Positions 18,445 to 27,202 of a stretch of 64,000 nt of DNA are shown one piece after another (position 1 is the stretch's first letter; each line of letters starts with the position of its first letter). The notes under the pieces are model-generated. The model was given only the letters and a program-made list of their open reading frames with translations, was not told where the DNA came from and ran no database searches. Location: contig NZ_VMHP01000001.1 of assembly GCF_008795985.1 (NCBI RefSeq), forward strand, positions 558,001 to 622,000, written 5' to 3'. Source of the stretch: Marinobacter halotolerans (lineage in GTDB: Bacteria; Pseudomonadota; Gammaproteobacteria; Pseudomonadales; Oleiphilaceae). Position numbers and translations under genes: made by a program.

Positions 18445-19113
18445 ATGGCCTACCGGTTCGAAGACCTCAAAAAGCAATGTCCCGCCGAATGGCGGGACTA
18501 CATTGAACACAGCTTTGTAACACAATTGGGGGACGGCTCCCTGGCCCCTGAAGCCTTTCAGCATTACCTCAAGCAGGACTATCTGTTTCTGATACAGTTT
18601 GCCCGCGCCTTCGCACTGGCCGCCTACAAAAGCCCTACCCTGGCGGATCTGCGGCAAGCCAAAGACGGCATGCAGGCCATTCTGGACACCGAACTGGGCC
18701 TGCACATCGACTTCTGTAAAGACTGGGGAATTTCAGAAGAAGAACTGGCCGACCTCCCAGAAGCCCGCGCCACCCTGGCGTACACCCGATACGTGCTCGA
18801 CACTGGCAATCGCGGTGACCTGCTGGACCTGCATGTGGCGTTGTCGCCCTGCATGGTTGGCTATGGCGAAATCGCCAACTGGCTTAACCAACGCCCCGAC
18901 ACCGTTCGAGGGAAATCCAACCCCTATGACCCCTGGATCGCCATGTACGAAAGCGACGAATTCCAGGACGCCATGCAAGCCGAGATTCGCTGGCTGGATG
19001 AACGGCTGGCCGATGTATCTCCAGGCCGGTTCGAACAACTGACCCGAATTTTCCGGGACGCCACACGGCTGGAAATCGACTTCTGGGAAATGGGACTGAA
19101 CCTGAGCGATTGA
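18445..19113 (+). CDS. tenA: TenA family thiaminase-type protein
   Basis: 222 residues, all-helical, matching the TenA/thiaminase II family that salvages thiamin pyrimidine breakdown products (aminopyrimidine hydrolysis). Conserved features include FQHYLKQDYLFLIQFARA, the active-site cysteine in ALSPCMVGYGEI and the C-terminal EIDFWEMGL glutamate. I chose ATG 18445 over the GTG at 18406, which overlaps the osmC stop; GGGAG lies 13 nt upstream, somewhat far. There are no thiamin-synthesis genes nearby and I see no TPP riboswitch. A small membrane-protein gene abuts it directly. Confidence 0.88.
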   Translation: MAYRFEDLKKQCPAEWRDYIEHSFVTQLGDGSLAPEAFQHYLKQDYLFLIQFARAFALAAYKSPTLADLRQAKDGMQAILDTELGLHIDFCKDWGISEEELADLPEARATLAYTRYVLDTGNRGDLLDLHVALSPCMVGYGEIANWLNQRPDTVRGKSNPYDPWIAMYESDEFQDAMQAEIRWLDERLADVSPGRFEQLTRIFRDATRLEIDFWEMGLNLSD

Positions 19114-19317
19114 ATGGAAACCATAGACATCTTCCTGGCATTGCTCTTCGGCTGCATCGGTTTCGCCTACTTCATGCATGGGCGGCGTAGAAAAAACATT
19201 GTCACCCGCTACTGCGGCATCGCCATGATCCTGTATCCGTACCTGGCCAGCAGCCCCTGGGAGATGCTGGCAGTCGGTGCCGGGCTAATGTTGGTGCCAC
19301 GGTTTGTTGAGCTTTAG
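19114..19317 (+). CDS. Small two-helix membrane protein of unknown function
   Basis: 67 residues with two hydrophobic segments (about 5-22 and 36-62) separated by a basic loop, GRRRKN. It starts at the base after the tenA stop, so it is almost certainly translated from the same mRNA. It resembles small conserved gammaproteobacterial membrane proteins but I cannot name the family. No catalytic motif is visible. Confidence 0.7.
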   Translation: METIDIFLALLFGCIGFAYFMHGRRRKNIVTRYCGIAMILYPYLASSPWEMLAVGAGLMLVPRFVEL

Positions 19318-19544
19318 CCCCATCTGGAATAAACCGAAACTTTACTATGCAAGGCGGCTTTTTTAGCGTACTGTTCTTCTTGTCGGAAACATCTAGCAAA
19401 GCATTTCACGAATAAGACCTATAGTGTCCTTACACCTTTTGTCCTGTTTTAGTCCTGCACGTTTTATAGTTCCCGCATATCGCTGATCAAAGGTCACAAC
19501 GATCTTCTGGCGGCACATTATCGATTAAAATCAGGATATTCTTT

Positions 19545-19751
19545 ATGTCTACTATCAATGGCACTGTTAAGTTCTTCAACGAAGCAAAAGGTTTCGGCTT
19601 CATCACTCGTGAAGGCGGCGCAGACGTTTTTGTTCATTACAGCTCAATTCAGGGTGGCGGTTTCAAGACTCTGGCCGAAGGCCAGCAAGTCGAGTTCACC
19701 GTGACTGAAGGCCAGAAAGGCCCGCAGGCAGAGAACGTTATTGGCCTGTAA
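19545..19751 (+). CDS. Cold-shock protein (CspA family)
   Basis: A 68-residue single cold-shock domain that binds single-stranded RNA or DNA. RNP1 (KGFGFI, residues 17-22) and RNP2 (VFVHYS, 30-35) are both intact. The 227-bp upstream gap holds no other gene. A candidate promoter, TTGTCC at 19439 and TTTATA at 19463 with 18-nt spacing, would give a leader of about 70 nt, as for cold-inducible csp genes; this is inferred. The gene is monocistronic, ending at a strong terminator. Confidence 0.95.
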   Translation: MSTINGTVKFFNEAKGFGFITREGGADVFVHYSSIQGGGFKTLAEGQQVEFTVTEGQKGPQAENVIGL

Positions 19752-19773
19752 ATAACAGGTTAAACGTTTGATG

Positions 19774-19799
19774 AAAAAGGCAGCTTCGGCTGCCTTTTT
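19774..19799. terminator. Bidirectional terminator with UUCG tetraloop
   Basis: AAAAAGGCAGC-TTCG-GCTGCCTTTTT is a perfect 11-bp stem closed by the very stable UUCG loop, with a T-run on either strand. It lies between the convergent cold-shock and alcohol-dehydrogenase genes and can serve both. Confidence 0.92.
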
Positions 19800-19802
19800 G
19801 CG

Positions 19803-20945
19803 TTAGAGGGACTCGCGCATGACCTTGGCAACGGTTTCAGTGGATAGCTCAACCGGGTTGGCCTTCATGGAAGAGGAACTCGCGGCTGATTTTGACACAG
19901 ACAGAATGTGCTCCTCAGTCACCCCAATCGATGCAAGACCCTCCAAACCGGATTCGGCAATCCATTGCCGGAACCTCGGCAGCGCCTTGTCGCTCGGAAC
20001 CTCCAGCACCTCAGCAATCCAGCCAATCACCTGATCGATCCGCCCCTTCTGCTCTGCATCCACCACGTTATCCCGGTTCGCGGCAATGCCCGCAGGTAAC
20101 AGGGCACCGCAGATCGCCCCGTGGGGAGCGCCGCAAAGCCCGCCCAGAGGCCCTGCAATGCCGTGCACCACACCCAGGCCCGAGTTGGCCAGTGCCAACC
20201 CACCAAAAAGGCTTACCTGGGCCAGATCATCCCGTGCCTGTGCGGATTCGCCCTCCATCAATTGCTTCAGCGCCCGCAACCCCTTGGGTATTGCTTCCCT
20301 GCACAACATATCGGTGAATAACGTGGCTCGGGATGACAGGTAGGGCTCAATAACCTGGGTCACCGCATCCAGACCCGAATGCAGAGTCACGTGCCTGGGG
20401 CAGTTGTCGGTCAGAGCCGGATCGATCAGGGCCAGGTCAGGGAGCAGCTCTTTATCCCGAAGGCTGACCTTGCGGTGCGCTTGAGGAATATCGATCACCG
20501 CATTACGGGTAACTTCCGCCCCCGTGCCCGAGGTAGTCGGAATCAGGATCAGCGGCAGGCGTTTGGCGGATAGTGGCAGCCCGTCGCCGACCACTTCCAG
20601 GTGGCTCATCAACTCAGTCTGAGCTGGCAGCATCGCCGCCAGCACCTTGGCCGAATCCATCACCGAGCCGCCACCAATGCCCAGTACCAGATCCACACTC
20701 AGTGCTTTACCCTGTTCAATAGCGGCGTTCAGCGTGTCCAGGTCCGGCTCTTTTTCAACGGATAACGTCTGGACGACATTGATATCCGTGAGGGACTCGA
20801 ACACCGCAGCCAGTCTGCCGGGGCTGCGGCCATGCACAATCAGCGCACGTGCGCCGAGCCTGGCCGCCCGGTCGTTTAACTGGGATACCTGCCCCCGCCC
20901 GAAAACAATCTCGGCGGGGGTTAATAAACTGAAAGCACCTGACAT
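19803..20945 (-). CDS. Iron-containing alcohol dehydrogenase
   Basis: 380 residues of the group III (iron-activated) alcohol dehydrogenase family. The nucleotide-binding region carries GIGGGSVMDSAK and then IPTTSGTGAE. Metal ligands are expected in the D/H/H/H set, including SGLDAVTQ, GVVHGIAGPLGG and GAPHGAICG. It oxidises or reduces alcohols or aldehydes with NAD(P); the substrate is unknown. I chose ATG 20945 over a GTG 36 bp upstream because conserved sequence begins there. It is convergent with the csp gene and divergent from the DUF938 gene. Confidence 0.9.
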   Translation of the reverse strand: MSGAFSLLTPAEIVFGRGQVSQLNDRAARLGARALIVHGRSPGRLAAVFESLTDINVVQTLSVEKEPDLDTLNAAIEQGKALSVDLVLGIGGGSVMDSAKVLAAMLPAQTELMSHLEVVGDGLPLSAKRLPLILIPTTSGTGAEVTRNAVIDIPQAHRKVSLRDKELLPDLALIDPALTDNCPRHVTLHSGLDAVTQVIEPYLSSRATLFTDMLCREAIPKGLRALKQLMEGESAQARDDLAQVSLFGGLALANSGLGVVHGIAGPLGGLCGAPHGAICGALLPAGIAANRDNVVDAEQKGRIDQVIGWIAEVLEVPSDKALPRFRQWIAESGLEGLASIGVTEEHILSVSKSAASSSSMKANPVELSTETVAKVMRESL

Positions 20946-21049
20946 ACTGCAATCGCCCTGAAGATGAAACGGATTGCCCACTGTATTTCAAACAGGCAGA
21001 CAACACGAATACGCCGATAGTCGCGTTATGCACAAGGAGATATCACACG

Positions 21050-21652
21050 ATGACCGCCAACCTGCCCTTCTCCCAGGCCTGCGAGAACAACAAAGGACCA
21101 ATCCTGGAGAAGCTTCATGAGATCTTTGATGCGCCAGGCAAGATTCTGGAAGTGGGCACAGGCACCGGGCAACATGCCGTGCATTTCGCACGCGCAATGC
21201 CCCATCTGCAGTGGCAGCCGACCGACCACCCCGATGCTGCGGATACCTGCCGCCCCCGGCTGGAACAGGCCGCACTGGCCAACATCCTGCCAGTGATCGA
21301 GCTGGATGTAGCCGCTGCAAACTGGCCCGTTGAATCCTTCACCTGGGCGTTTTCCGCCAACACCGCCCACATAATGTCCTGGGGTGAAGTCGAACATATG
21401 TTCCGTAACATTGGTGAGCGTTTATTCAAGGACGGGGCATTCTGCCTTTATGGCCCCTTCAACAGTCAGGGCCAGTACTCCAGCGACAGCAATCGGCAGT
21501 TTGATCAACATCTCCGGGCCCGTTCATCCCATATGGGCATCCGGGATCTGGAGGATCTTCGTGAACTTGCGGAAAAGGTCGGTCTGGGGCTGGCAGAGAA
21601 CTATGGGATGCCGGCAAACAACCGGCTGCTGGTTTTTCGGCGAACCCCGTGA
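21050..21652 (+). CDS. DUF938 family SAM-dependent methyltransferase-like protein
   Basis: 200 residues matching DUF938. The N-terminal FSQACENNKGPILEKL is a family signature, followed by the SAM-binding motif I ILEVGTGTGQHAVHFA (about 33-48) and the acidic QPTDHPDA strand end. Members are annotated as class I methyltransferases of unknown substrate. ACAAGGAGAT precedes the ATG. It is convergent with the DUF4124/peptidase gene after only 23 bp, with no clear terminator. Confidence 0.88.
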   Translation: MTANLPFSQACENNKGPILEKLHEIFDAPGKILEVGTGTGQHAVHFARAMPHLQWQPTDHPDAADTCRPRLEQAALANILPVIELDVAAANWPVESFTWAFSANTAHIMSWGEVEHMFRNIGERLFKDGAFCLYGPFNSQGQYSSDSNRQFDQHLRARSSHMGIRDLEDLRELAEKVGLGLAENYGMPANNRLLVFRRTP

Positions 21653-21675
21653 AGTAGCAGACAGGTGCCGAATGA

Positions 21676-22662
21676 TCAAAGCCTGATGACTGGCTCGCCC
21701 TGGTTGAAAAGCCAGCGGCCCCAGTCTGACTCCAGCACGCTCACACCACCAATGTAATTATCATCCACCAGATAATAGGAAAGCGTGCGATCACCCCGGT
21801 TAAAGTTGTGCATCAGCCGCACCAGAAAGTTACGACGGGTCGGTTTGGCAAGCAGAAAATACAGAAACTGACCGGCCTGGGCCCGCAGACTTCCCTGCCC
21901 CGAAAGGTCTGAATGCTGCCACTTCTGGCTCTGCAGTTTCAGAAACTGGTCGATGCCTTTCAGACGGCCATTGTCTTGAGCGCGCGCAACGATCCGCCGG
22001 TTCTCGTCGTGGCGCTTAAAATACAAACCACTGCCGTCTCGCTCCAGCATCTCCATTTGCTCCGCAAGCCCCTCGTGCAGCCAGGCCGGCGCATAAGGAA
22101 CGATGGTGTCGACAACCGCGTGGCTTACCTCATGCTTGATCGTTTTAAACGTGCGGCTTCGGTCTTTCTGTACGTATACCACGATCTGATTTTCAGAGGG
22201 AATATACAGGCCATAGGATGCAATCGCACGGCCTCTGTTCCTGCGGAGAAGGTAGTGTTGATATTCAGATCGATTACTGAAAATCAATAGGTTAACCGGC
22301 ACTGTCTGGTACATGTCAAAGAACATTATCCGGTCAAAAAACTCATAAACGTTGTTCACGCCGTCAGTAATCTGCTGAATCTCTTCGTCGGTCAGCTCCA
22401 CACCCACGGCCTGAATCTTGATATCGAAACCCGACCATGAGGACGAGCCAGGTTTGACGTTAACCAACTCCTGCTCAACACGGTGGTCTTTCCGGTCGCT
22501 AAAGTGAACCTTCCCCTCTTCATCAACCCATTTGTAGATTTCTGCGTGAACAGGGCTAGCTGCGACGAAAAACAGAAGGCTTACGAGTGATCGTTTGAAT
22601 GTTGTGATGAAAGTCCTGATCACAGCGATTTGCCCGAATAAATGGAAACGGTAGCAGGCCAT
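21676..22662 (-). CDS. DUF4124 protein with a gluzincin-type (peptidase MA-like) metalloprotease domain
   Basis: 328 residues from ATG 22662, which has AGGA 5 nt upstream; a GTG at 22569 that starts exactly at the signal peptide is an alternative. A signal peptide ends at ASPVHA. Next comes a DUF4124 segment, IYKWVDEEGKVHFSD, common in exported proteobacterial proteins. The C-terminal part carries HEVSH (177-181) and LHEGLAEQM about 20 residues later. These supply the two His, the catalytic Glu and the third zinc ligand of a gluzincin. It is probably a periplasmic zinc protease of unknown target. Confidence 0.82.
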   Translation of the reverse strand: MACYRFHLFGQIAVIRTFITTFKRSLVSLLFFVAASPVHAEIYKWVDEEGKVHFSDRKDHRVEQELVNVKPGSSSWSGFDIKIQAVGVELTDEEIQQITDGVNNVYEFFDRIMFFDMYQTVPVNLLIFSNRSEYQHYLLRRNRGRAIASYGLYIPSENQIVVYVQKDRSRTFKTIKHEVSHAVVDTIVPYAPAWLHEGLAEQMEMLERDGSGLYFKRHDENRRIVARAQDNGRLKGIDQFLKLQSQKWQHSDLSGQGSLRAQAGQFLYFLLAKPTRRNFLVRLMHNFNRGDRTLSYYLVDDNYIGGVSVLESDWGRWLFNQGEPVIRL

Positions 22663-22770
22663 TGTCGTCCTGATAGACTGCGGTAACATGTTGGAAAAAC
22701 CTGGCTCTGATGGCAAGCTTCCTGAACACTCGGAGCGCTGAGCCTCAGCGCCGAATGCAAGGGGAAATAA

Positions 22771-22974
22771 ATGGGAAGTTCAAAACTGGTTGGTATCGTA
22801 TTGCTGGTGGTCGGCATTGCGCTGCTCTACTTCGGTTACCAGTCAACGCAATCTGTCGGGAACCAGCTGACCGAGAGCCTCACTGGCCGCTTTACCGATG
22901 AAACCATGTGGTATCTGATTGGCGGTGCAGCCGCTGCGGCGGCAGGCGCATTCCTCACATTCTTCAAGAAATAG
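22771..22974 (+). CDS. DUF3185 family small membrane protein
   Basis: 67 residues with two transmembrane helices (about 5-23 and 47-64). The intervening segment SVGNQLTESLTGRFTDETMWY is the DUF3185 hallmark. Function unknown; members are short inner-membrane proteins frequent in marine gammaproteobacteria. It is divergent from the DUF4124 gene. A GC-rich hairpin without a T-run (23002-23018) follows it. Confidence 0.82.
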   Translation: MGSSKLVGIVLLVVGIALLYFGYQSTQSVGNQLTESLTGRFTDETMWYLIGGAAAAAAGAFLTFFKK

Positions 22975-23094
22975 CTCACTCGTACCGGTTCGCGACTGAA
23001 AGCGCCGATTACCGGCGCGTCGTGAGCCCGCAGCTCATAACGCTGATAACAAAATCCGGGGGGTCTTCTCGTGCTGGTTAGAGCAACCGGCTGG

Positions 23095-23250
23095 TTATTT
23101 TACGGTAACCTGCTTTGCACCCGTAGACGACAACTGCCCACTTCTACCCTTGCCTACATATTCAACCGACCCGCCTGATTTCAGAAAAGCGGCGGTCTGT
23201 TCCTCAATGGCGGCCGACGTTAAGGTCGCTTTTTCGGGCTTTTTGCTCAT
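23095..23250 (-). CDS. 51-residue protein resembling the SutA RNA-polymerase-binding segment
   Basis: A short basic protein: an N-terminal KKPEKATLTSAA stretch, then AIEEQTAAFLKSGGSVEYV. The pattern AxxAFLxxGGxVxxV is like the helix-loop by which the slow-growth regulator SutA of Pseudomonas contacts RNA polymerase, but the acidic N-terminal half of SutA is missing. Many gammaproteobacteria carry such short proteins. GAGGAG 7 nt before the ATG makes translation very likely. It lies 75 bp downstream of the AtaL-like gene on the same strand. Confidence 0.7.
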   Translation of the reverse strand: MSKKPEKATLTSAAIEEQTAAFLKSGGSVEYVGKGRSGQLSSTGAKQVTVK

Positions 23251-23325
23251 GGTGTTCTCCTCGTGGACTGCTGGCTTTTTCACCAGCTCAGATCCTCTAT
23301 CATACCCCAAACAGGAAAAGAAGTG

Positions 23326-23790
23326 TCAGAACACTCCCGTCCCCGCCAGCTCCCGTATGATCTGAATCGTTTCAATATCCGTGAGCACATACGCCTGCTG
23401 AAGGTATTGGTCGTAGGGCATCCAATCACCCCCGTTTTCGATGCTCTCGGTGTGGTACCGGAAGCGGACAAACAGCGACCCCGGTTCCGGCTCTTCAATG
23501 TCCATCACCAGCGCTGCAACCGGCACAGTTCTCGTTGGCAGCGTTCGATACTCAATTCTCGAATCCGGCCAGAAGGTTACTTCATCAAACACCTCCAGTC
23601 CTGGAAGCTGCAGGCAACGTTTCAGATAAGCCGTTCCCCGCTCGAGAATCTCGTAATCATCGACCCCGACCAGAAACTTGTCCGGTCGTCGGGCCCGCAG
23701 AACCAGGCCCTCCCAAAGCTGAAAGCGGGTCAGGACTGGCAGTTCAGGCTTCGTCAGATCGTTGATCTGAACAATGTGCTCAAACCTCAT
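23326..23790 (-). CDS. AtaL-like/DUF1857 family SRPBCC-fold protein
   Basis: 154 residues. The opening FEHIVQINDLTKPELPVLTRFQLWEGL and the RARRPDKFLVG stretch match the AtaL-like (formerly DUF1857) group of the START/SRPBCC fold, which form a hydrophobic ligand cavity. Function unknown. Its ATG overlaps the stop of the solute-binding protein gene by 4 bp (ATGA), so the two are translationally coupled, an odd pairing of a periplasmic binding protein with a cytoplasmic fold. Confidence 0.8.
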   Translation of the reverse strand: MRFEHIVQINDLTKPELPVLTRFQLWEGLVLRARRPDKFLVGVDDYEILERGTAYLKRCLQLPGLEVFDEVTFWPDSRIEYRTLPTRTVPVAALVMDIEEPEPGSLFVRFRYHTESIENGGDWMPYDQYLQQAYVLTDIETIQIIRELAGTGVF

Positions 23791-24626
23791 TTGCTCTCCT
23801 GCCTTTCTGCTGGCGGACAATAGTCCCCATTCAGGTCGGGCACGTATTCGATAGCCAGGCCGTAATCTTCCAGAATCCCGCATAGCCTTCCGTCCTGGCT
23901 TATTTTCTCGACGCCCCGATCAAAAGCCGCCGCAATAGCATTGGATCGCTCCGGATGCTCCGGAGAAAGAGCCAGGTAGCCGCGATGGTGTTCGTCGAGA
24001 CAGCCAGCATTCACCAGACCGACCCGCTCATTGCCGTATTCGAACAGAAGACGATCATCCAGAAGGGCATCAGCCCTTCCCCTGAGAACAAGCTCCCTCA
24101 ATCGATTCGGAACATCCTCGCCGCCTATCAAGATCACACCCTTGCCCTGGCGATCAGCAATATATTCGTCTATCTCTTCACCGTAGCTGTAACCTGAAGT
24201 GGCAACGAATCGAATACCCTCGAGAGATTCCAGGCCGCCATAAAAGCGGGGATCGTCTTCCGGAACATAAAAACAGTATTCAGTCTTCGACACGGCATGG
24301 GAGGGAAATATGAAGCCGGGGGCCTCCCCCTTGAACGTTGGCAAAATGGCGTCAACACGCCCCTTTCTTGCCTCTAGCAGGGCCCGGTCATAAGGCAGGT
24401 TGCGATAGACAATGGTATGCCCCTGGGATTCCAGGGCCGCACGTGCGATATCAACGGCGAAGCCCGATAGTGGTTTGTTAGAATCGCAGGCGTAGGGGCA
24501 CCAATAGGCGGGTGCGGCAATGGAAACCGTCAGTGACTCCCCCGTTTGCGATTGGGACCACGCAGGCGAAAGCGCCAGTGCCAACCACGCCAAGGTCACA
24601 GCCAGAGGTTTAGCGGCAACTTTCAT
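23787..24626 (-). CDS. Orphan family 3 extracellular solute-binding protein
   Basis: 279 residues with a signal peptide (cleavage after ...SPAWSQ, about residue 25) and a two-lobe periplasmic-binding fold: LTVSIAAPAYWCPYAC, GFAVDIARAALESQGH, then GRVDAILPTFKGEAPGF. Cys pairs near the N-terminus (CPYAC) could form a disulfide. There are no permease or ATPase genes nearby, so it may deliver ligand to a distant transporter or act as a sensor or chemoreceptor partner. It is one of three orphans of this class in the window. Confidence 0.85.
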   Translation of the reverse strand: MKVAAKPLAVTLAWLALALSPAWSQSQTGESLTVSIAAPAYWCPYACDSNKPLSGFAVDIARAALESQGHTIVYRNLPYDRALLEARKGRVDAILPTFKGEAPGFIFPSHAVSKTEYCFYVPEDDPRFYGGLESLEGIRFVATSGYSYGEEIDEYIADRQGKGVILIGGEDVPNRLRELVLRGRADALLDDRLLFEYGNERVGLVNAGCLDEHHRGYLALSPEHPERSNAIAAAFDRGVEKISQDGRLCGILEDYGLAIEYVPDLNGDYCPPAERQESK

Positions 24627-24798
24627 TTCTTTCCGCCTTTAAGGGGATGACGCGATTCAAAGCCAAGCACTGCCTCCTACCTTTGCGGATGTTTCCGAAA
24701 GGCATTGCTTCCATTCGGTCTAAGGCTAAATCATTAGGCGGATCGCGTCTAACTACGCCAAAGTAGACCAAGATCAGAACCAGAGGTAAGCCCGACTC

Positions 24799-25824
24799 AT
24801 GCCTATCGACCGTGAACGCCTTGCGGCTCTCGCCGCAAAACCGCATCTTCACCATGGCACCTATCGCAACCTGGACCCTGTGCCCCGCCACGGCCTGGGA
24901 GATTTCCTGCGCTGGCAACTGGCCCCCGGCCGCCGGTTCCCAAAGGGTAAACGCTACACACTGCAACAACCGGATGCTCAGGCATTGATGCATCCGCCAG
25001 CAACGCCACAACTGGTCTGGATAGGGCATGCTACATTCCTTTTCCAGTATCGAGGTCTGAACGTGCTCACGGATCCGGTGTTGTCAGACCGCGCCAGCCC
25101 CTTCCGGTTGGTCGGACCAAAGCGATACACACCGCCGGCACTGACGGTGTCAGAGATGCCACCGATTCATCTGGTGCTGATTTCCCACAATCATTACGAC
25201 CACCTAGATGAGTCAACGGTGCGCCAGTTGCACCGACGATTCGGGGAAAAGCTTTGCTTCTGCATTCCGATGGGCGTGCGACGATGGTTCGAAAAGCGAG
25301 GCATCCACAACCTCGTGGAGCTGGACTGGTGGCAATCCGCGCCCCTGTTCAGGGACGAGCTCGGCGAAGAGCCCGGCGGCAACGAAGCTTTCTGTCTGCC
25401 CGCCCAGCATTTCAGTGGGCGCACACCAACCGACACCAACACTTCGCTCTGGTGTAGCTGGCTCCTGGAAATAGACGGCTTCCGCTTCTATTTTGGGGGC
25501 GATACCGGTTATGGAAAGGTGTTCCACGACATTGGCGAGCTGTTTGCGCCCATCGATCTGGCCCTGCTCCCCATCGGGGCTTACGACCCCAGATGGTTCA
25601 TGGCTCCGGTGCACGTAACGCCAGAGGAGGCCGTAAAAATTCACCGGGATATTGGCGCCCGCCAGTCCGTCGCCATGCACTGGGGCACCTTTGTGCTAAC
25701 CGATGAGCCCATGGACGAGCCACCAAGACGGCTGCGGACAGAGTTGGAGAAACGGGGACTCAGGGAGTCGGAATTCAGGATCATGCAGCATGGAGAGCTC
25801 TTCAAAGGCGTGAACGGGAAGTGA
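24799..25824 (+). CDS. Metallo-beta-lactamase-fold hydrolase, NAPE-PLD/UlaG-like
   Basis: 341 residues. The zinc-binding motif HNHYDHLD (about residues 134-141), the GGDTGYG strand and the late AMHWGTF histidine give a full di-zinc site. WIGHATFLFQYRGLNVLTDP before it is typical of the NAPE-phospholipase-D-like branch. The N-terminal 60 residues, with HHGTYRNLDP, also match that branch. It could be a phosphodiesterase acting on lipid-derived or other substrates; no signal peptide is visible. It is divergent from the orphan binding protein. Confidence 0.87.
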   Translation: MPIDRERLAALAAKPHLHHGTYRNLDPVPRHGLGDFLRWQLAPGRRFPKGKRYTLQQPDAQALMHPPATPQLVWIGHATFLFQYRGLNVLTDPVLSDRASPFRLVGPKRYTPPALTVSEMPPIHLVLISHNHYDHLDESTVRQLHRRFGEKLCFCIPMGVRRWFEKRGIHNLVELDWWQSAPLFRDELGEEPGGNEAFCLPAQHFSGRTPTDTNTSLWCSWLLEIDGFRFYFGGDTGYGKVFHDIGELFAPIDLALLPIGAYDPRWFMAPVHVTPEEAVKIHRDIGARQSVAMHWGTFVLTDEPMDEPPRRLRTELEKRGLRESEFRIMQHGELFKGVNGK

Positions 25825-25852
25825 TTTAGGAATAGGCTAAGAGGCTGACTAT

Positions 25853-26338
25853 TCAGAAGTACCCTAGCAGCCGGCCAAAGACCAGTGCACTGATCCAGAA
25901 CGCCAGGGACAACAAGGCGCCTACCCTTACGGACAAGGGCATGCGGGCCTTCATCGGGAGGCTCCAAATGTCCTCGCGCTTCAACACCCTCGCCAGAGCC
26001 CAGGTGTTTAACACACCCATCAAGACCAGAACCATCTTTACCTGAAATAACCTCGATCCGGCGTAGTCGGCGGCAGCCGTGGCAAACAGGAGCGTGCCAA
26101 AGACAAACGCCAAACCCAGGCCAATCGCTGCTGTGGTTCGAAGCACGTCGACGAATACCATCACTGGATACTGGCGCCAGAGCCCCAGCAACCGCAAATC
26201 CAGCGGTACAATTCCTCCGACCAGCAGCGCAATTCCAAGAATATGCCCGGCGTTGACCAGAGGGTACATAAACGTGGAATTGCGCAGGGCCGAGACGAAC
26301 GCCAGATTTTCGAGGGCCAGCAGCCCCTGATCAATCAT
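25853..26338 (-). CDS. Four-helix inner-membrane protein (DUF6644/DUF2214-like)
   Basis: 161 residues with four hydrophobic helices (about 25-45, 63-85, 98-118 and 138-158). A conserved NAGHILGIALLVGG segment in the first helix and a LFQVKMVLVLMGVLN third helix suggest the DUF6644-like family often found next to DUF6152 proteins. Its start lies 8 bp after the DUF6152 stop, so they form an operon. Function unknown; His residues in the helices might bind haem, which is speculation. Confidence 0.72.
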   Translation of the reverse strand: MIDQGLLALENLAFVSALRNSTFMYPLVNAGHILGIALLVGGIVPLDLRLLGLWRQYPVMVFVDVLRTTAAIGLGLAFVFGTLLFATAAADYAGSRLFQVKMVLVLMGVLNTWALARVLKREDIWSLPMKARMPLSVRVGALLSLAFWISALVFGRLLGYF

Positions 26339-26346
26339 CCCCGGGC

Positions 26347-26727
26347 TCAGGACTCACGATCCGGGTACAGGTCGTAATTTTTTCCGTCGATTACAACCCG
26401 TTCAGCTTTGACCAGCCGCTCGCCTTCTCTGGCAGAACGATGGCCGTGAACGGTAATTTCCCGTCCCTGGCTCAACATCTCCCTGCTGAGTCCAACACGG
26501 TCGTTACGCCAGGGCTGGCCTACTTCCACAACCCAGGCCTGGCCATCAACGCTTATGGTGACCTCGCCATGGGGGTTGCCAAGCCTCACTGACTCCACCG
26601 TGCCGGTGATCTCGAATTCCTCATCCGTTGCCCAGGCCCAGCCGTGATGGGCCTGGGCCCCAGAGGCCGCGAGAAACACAGTAAGCACAGCAAAACCGAG
26701 CAACTGGCTAAAACGGATCTGGGGCAT
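26347..26727 (-). CDS. DUF6152 family periplasmic protein
   Basis: 126 residues with a Sec signal peptide cleaved after SGAQA, then HHGWAW, the N-terminal His motif of DUF6152. The rest is a small beta-rich (OB-like) domain: FEITGTVESVRLGNPHGEV. The mature N-terminal histidines may bind metal. It is cotranscribed with the four-helix membrane protein downstream; the pairing is common and suggests a joint envelope or metal-linked role, still undefined. Confidence 0.82.
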   Translation of the reverse strand: MPQIRFSQLLGFAVLTVFLAASGAQAHHGWAWATDEEFEITGTVESVRLGNPHGEVTISVDGQAWVVEVGQPWRNDRVGLSREMLSQGREITVHGHRSAREGERLVKAERVVIDGKNYDLYPDRES

Positions 26728-26843
26728 ATCATTTCCTCCAACTTTCTATCGCCGGTTTTGATGGTGAGAACCGGTCCATCATTGCTTTCTACCCGGCCAC
26801 TGAATGAACGCTCCTTACCGCCTCAAGGTGGCTGCGCTTTTGA

Positions 26844-27104
26844 TCAGGCTTCGCCCTTGAGCTCCCGCGCTGCCTCGATCTCGTCCATGGCCTGTTTGAG
26901 CACTTTCACAGACTCGCTGTGCTTGCCCTGCTTGTGCAGCGATTCCCCCTGGTCCCGAAGCTTTTTAATCGTCGCCATGGCTTCGCTGTCCAATTCGGTC
27001 ACCTTGAGCTGTTCATCAATTTCACTAACCATTGAAGGACATTGGCCGGCGAGTGCCGTTCCCGCAAGAAATACTGTCATTAAAAGAACCATCAGATAGC
27101 GCAT
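26844..27104 (-). CDS. Small exported helical protein of unknown function
   Basis: 86 residues: a signal peptide (MRYLMVLLMTVFLAGTALA), then a two- or three-helix domain rich in Lys and Glu, with the repeat-like pattern KKLRDQGESLHKQGKHSESVKVLKQA resembling a TPR half-unit. The single mature cysteine follows in GQCPSM. Likely periplasmic. It is upstream of the DUF6152 pair on the same strand with a 116-bp gap. Confidence 0.72.
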   Translation of the reverse strand: MRYLMVLLMTVFLAGTALAGQCPSMVSEIDEQLKVTELDSEAMATIKKLRDQGESLHKQGKHSESVKVLKQAMDEIEAARELKGEA

Positions 27105-27202
27105 AACCTTTCCTTATTGTTTGGACGTTCATACTCAGTATAGCTAATCTGATCCAGAACCAACTTTTATATGGGCTTGCTCAGCCACAATGTCCCAGGC
27201 AA

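Noticed and set aside
23002..23018. GCGCCG-ATTAC-CGGCGC hairpin after the DUF3185 gene
   Set aside because: Strong stem but no T-run and a short arm; not enough to call a terminator.
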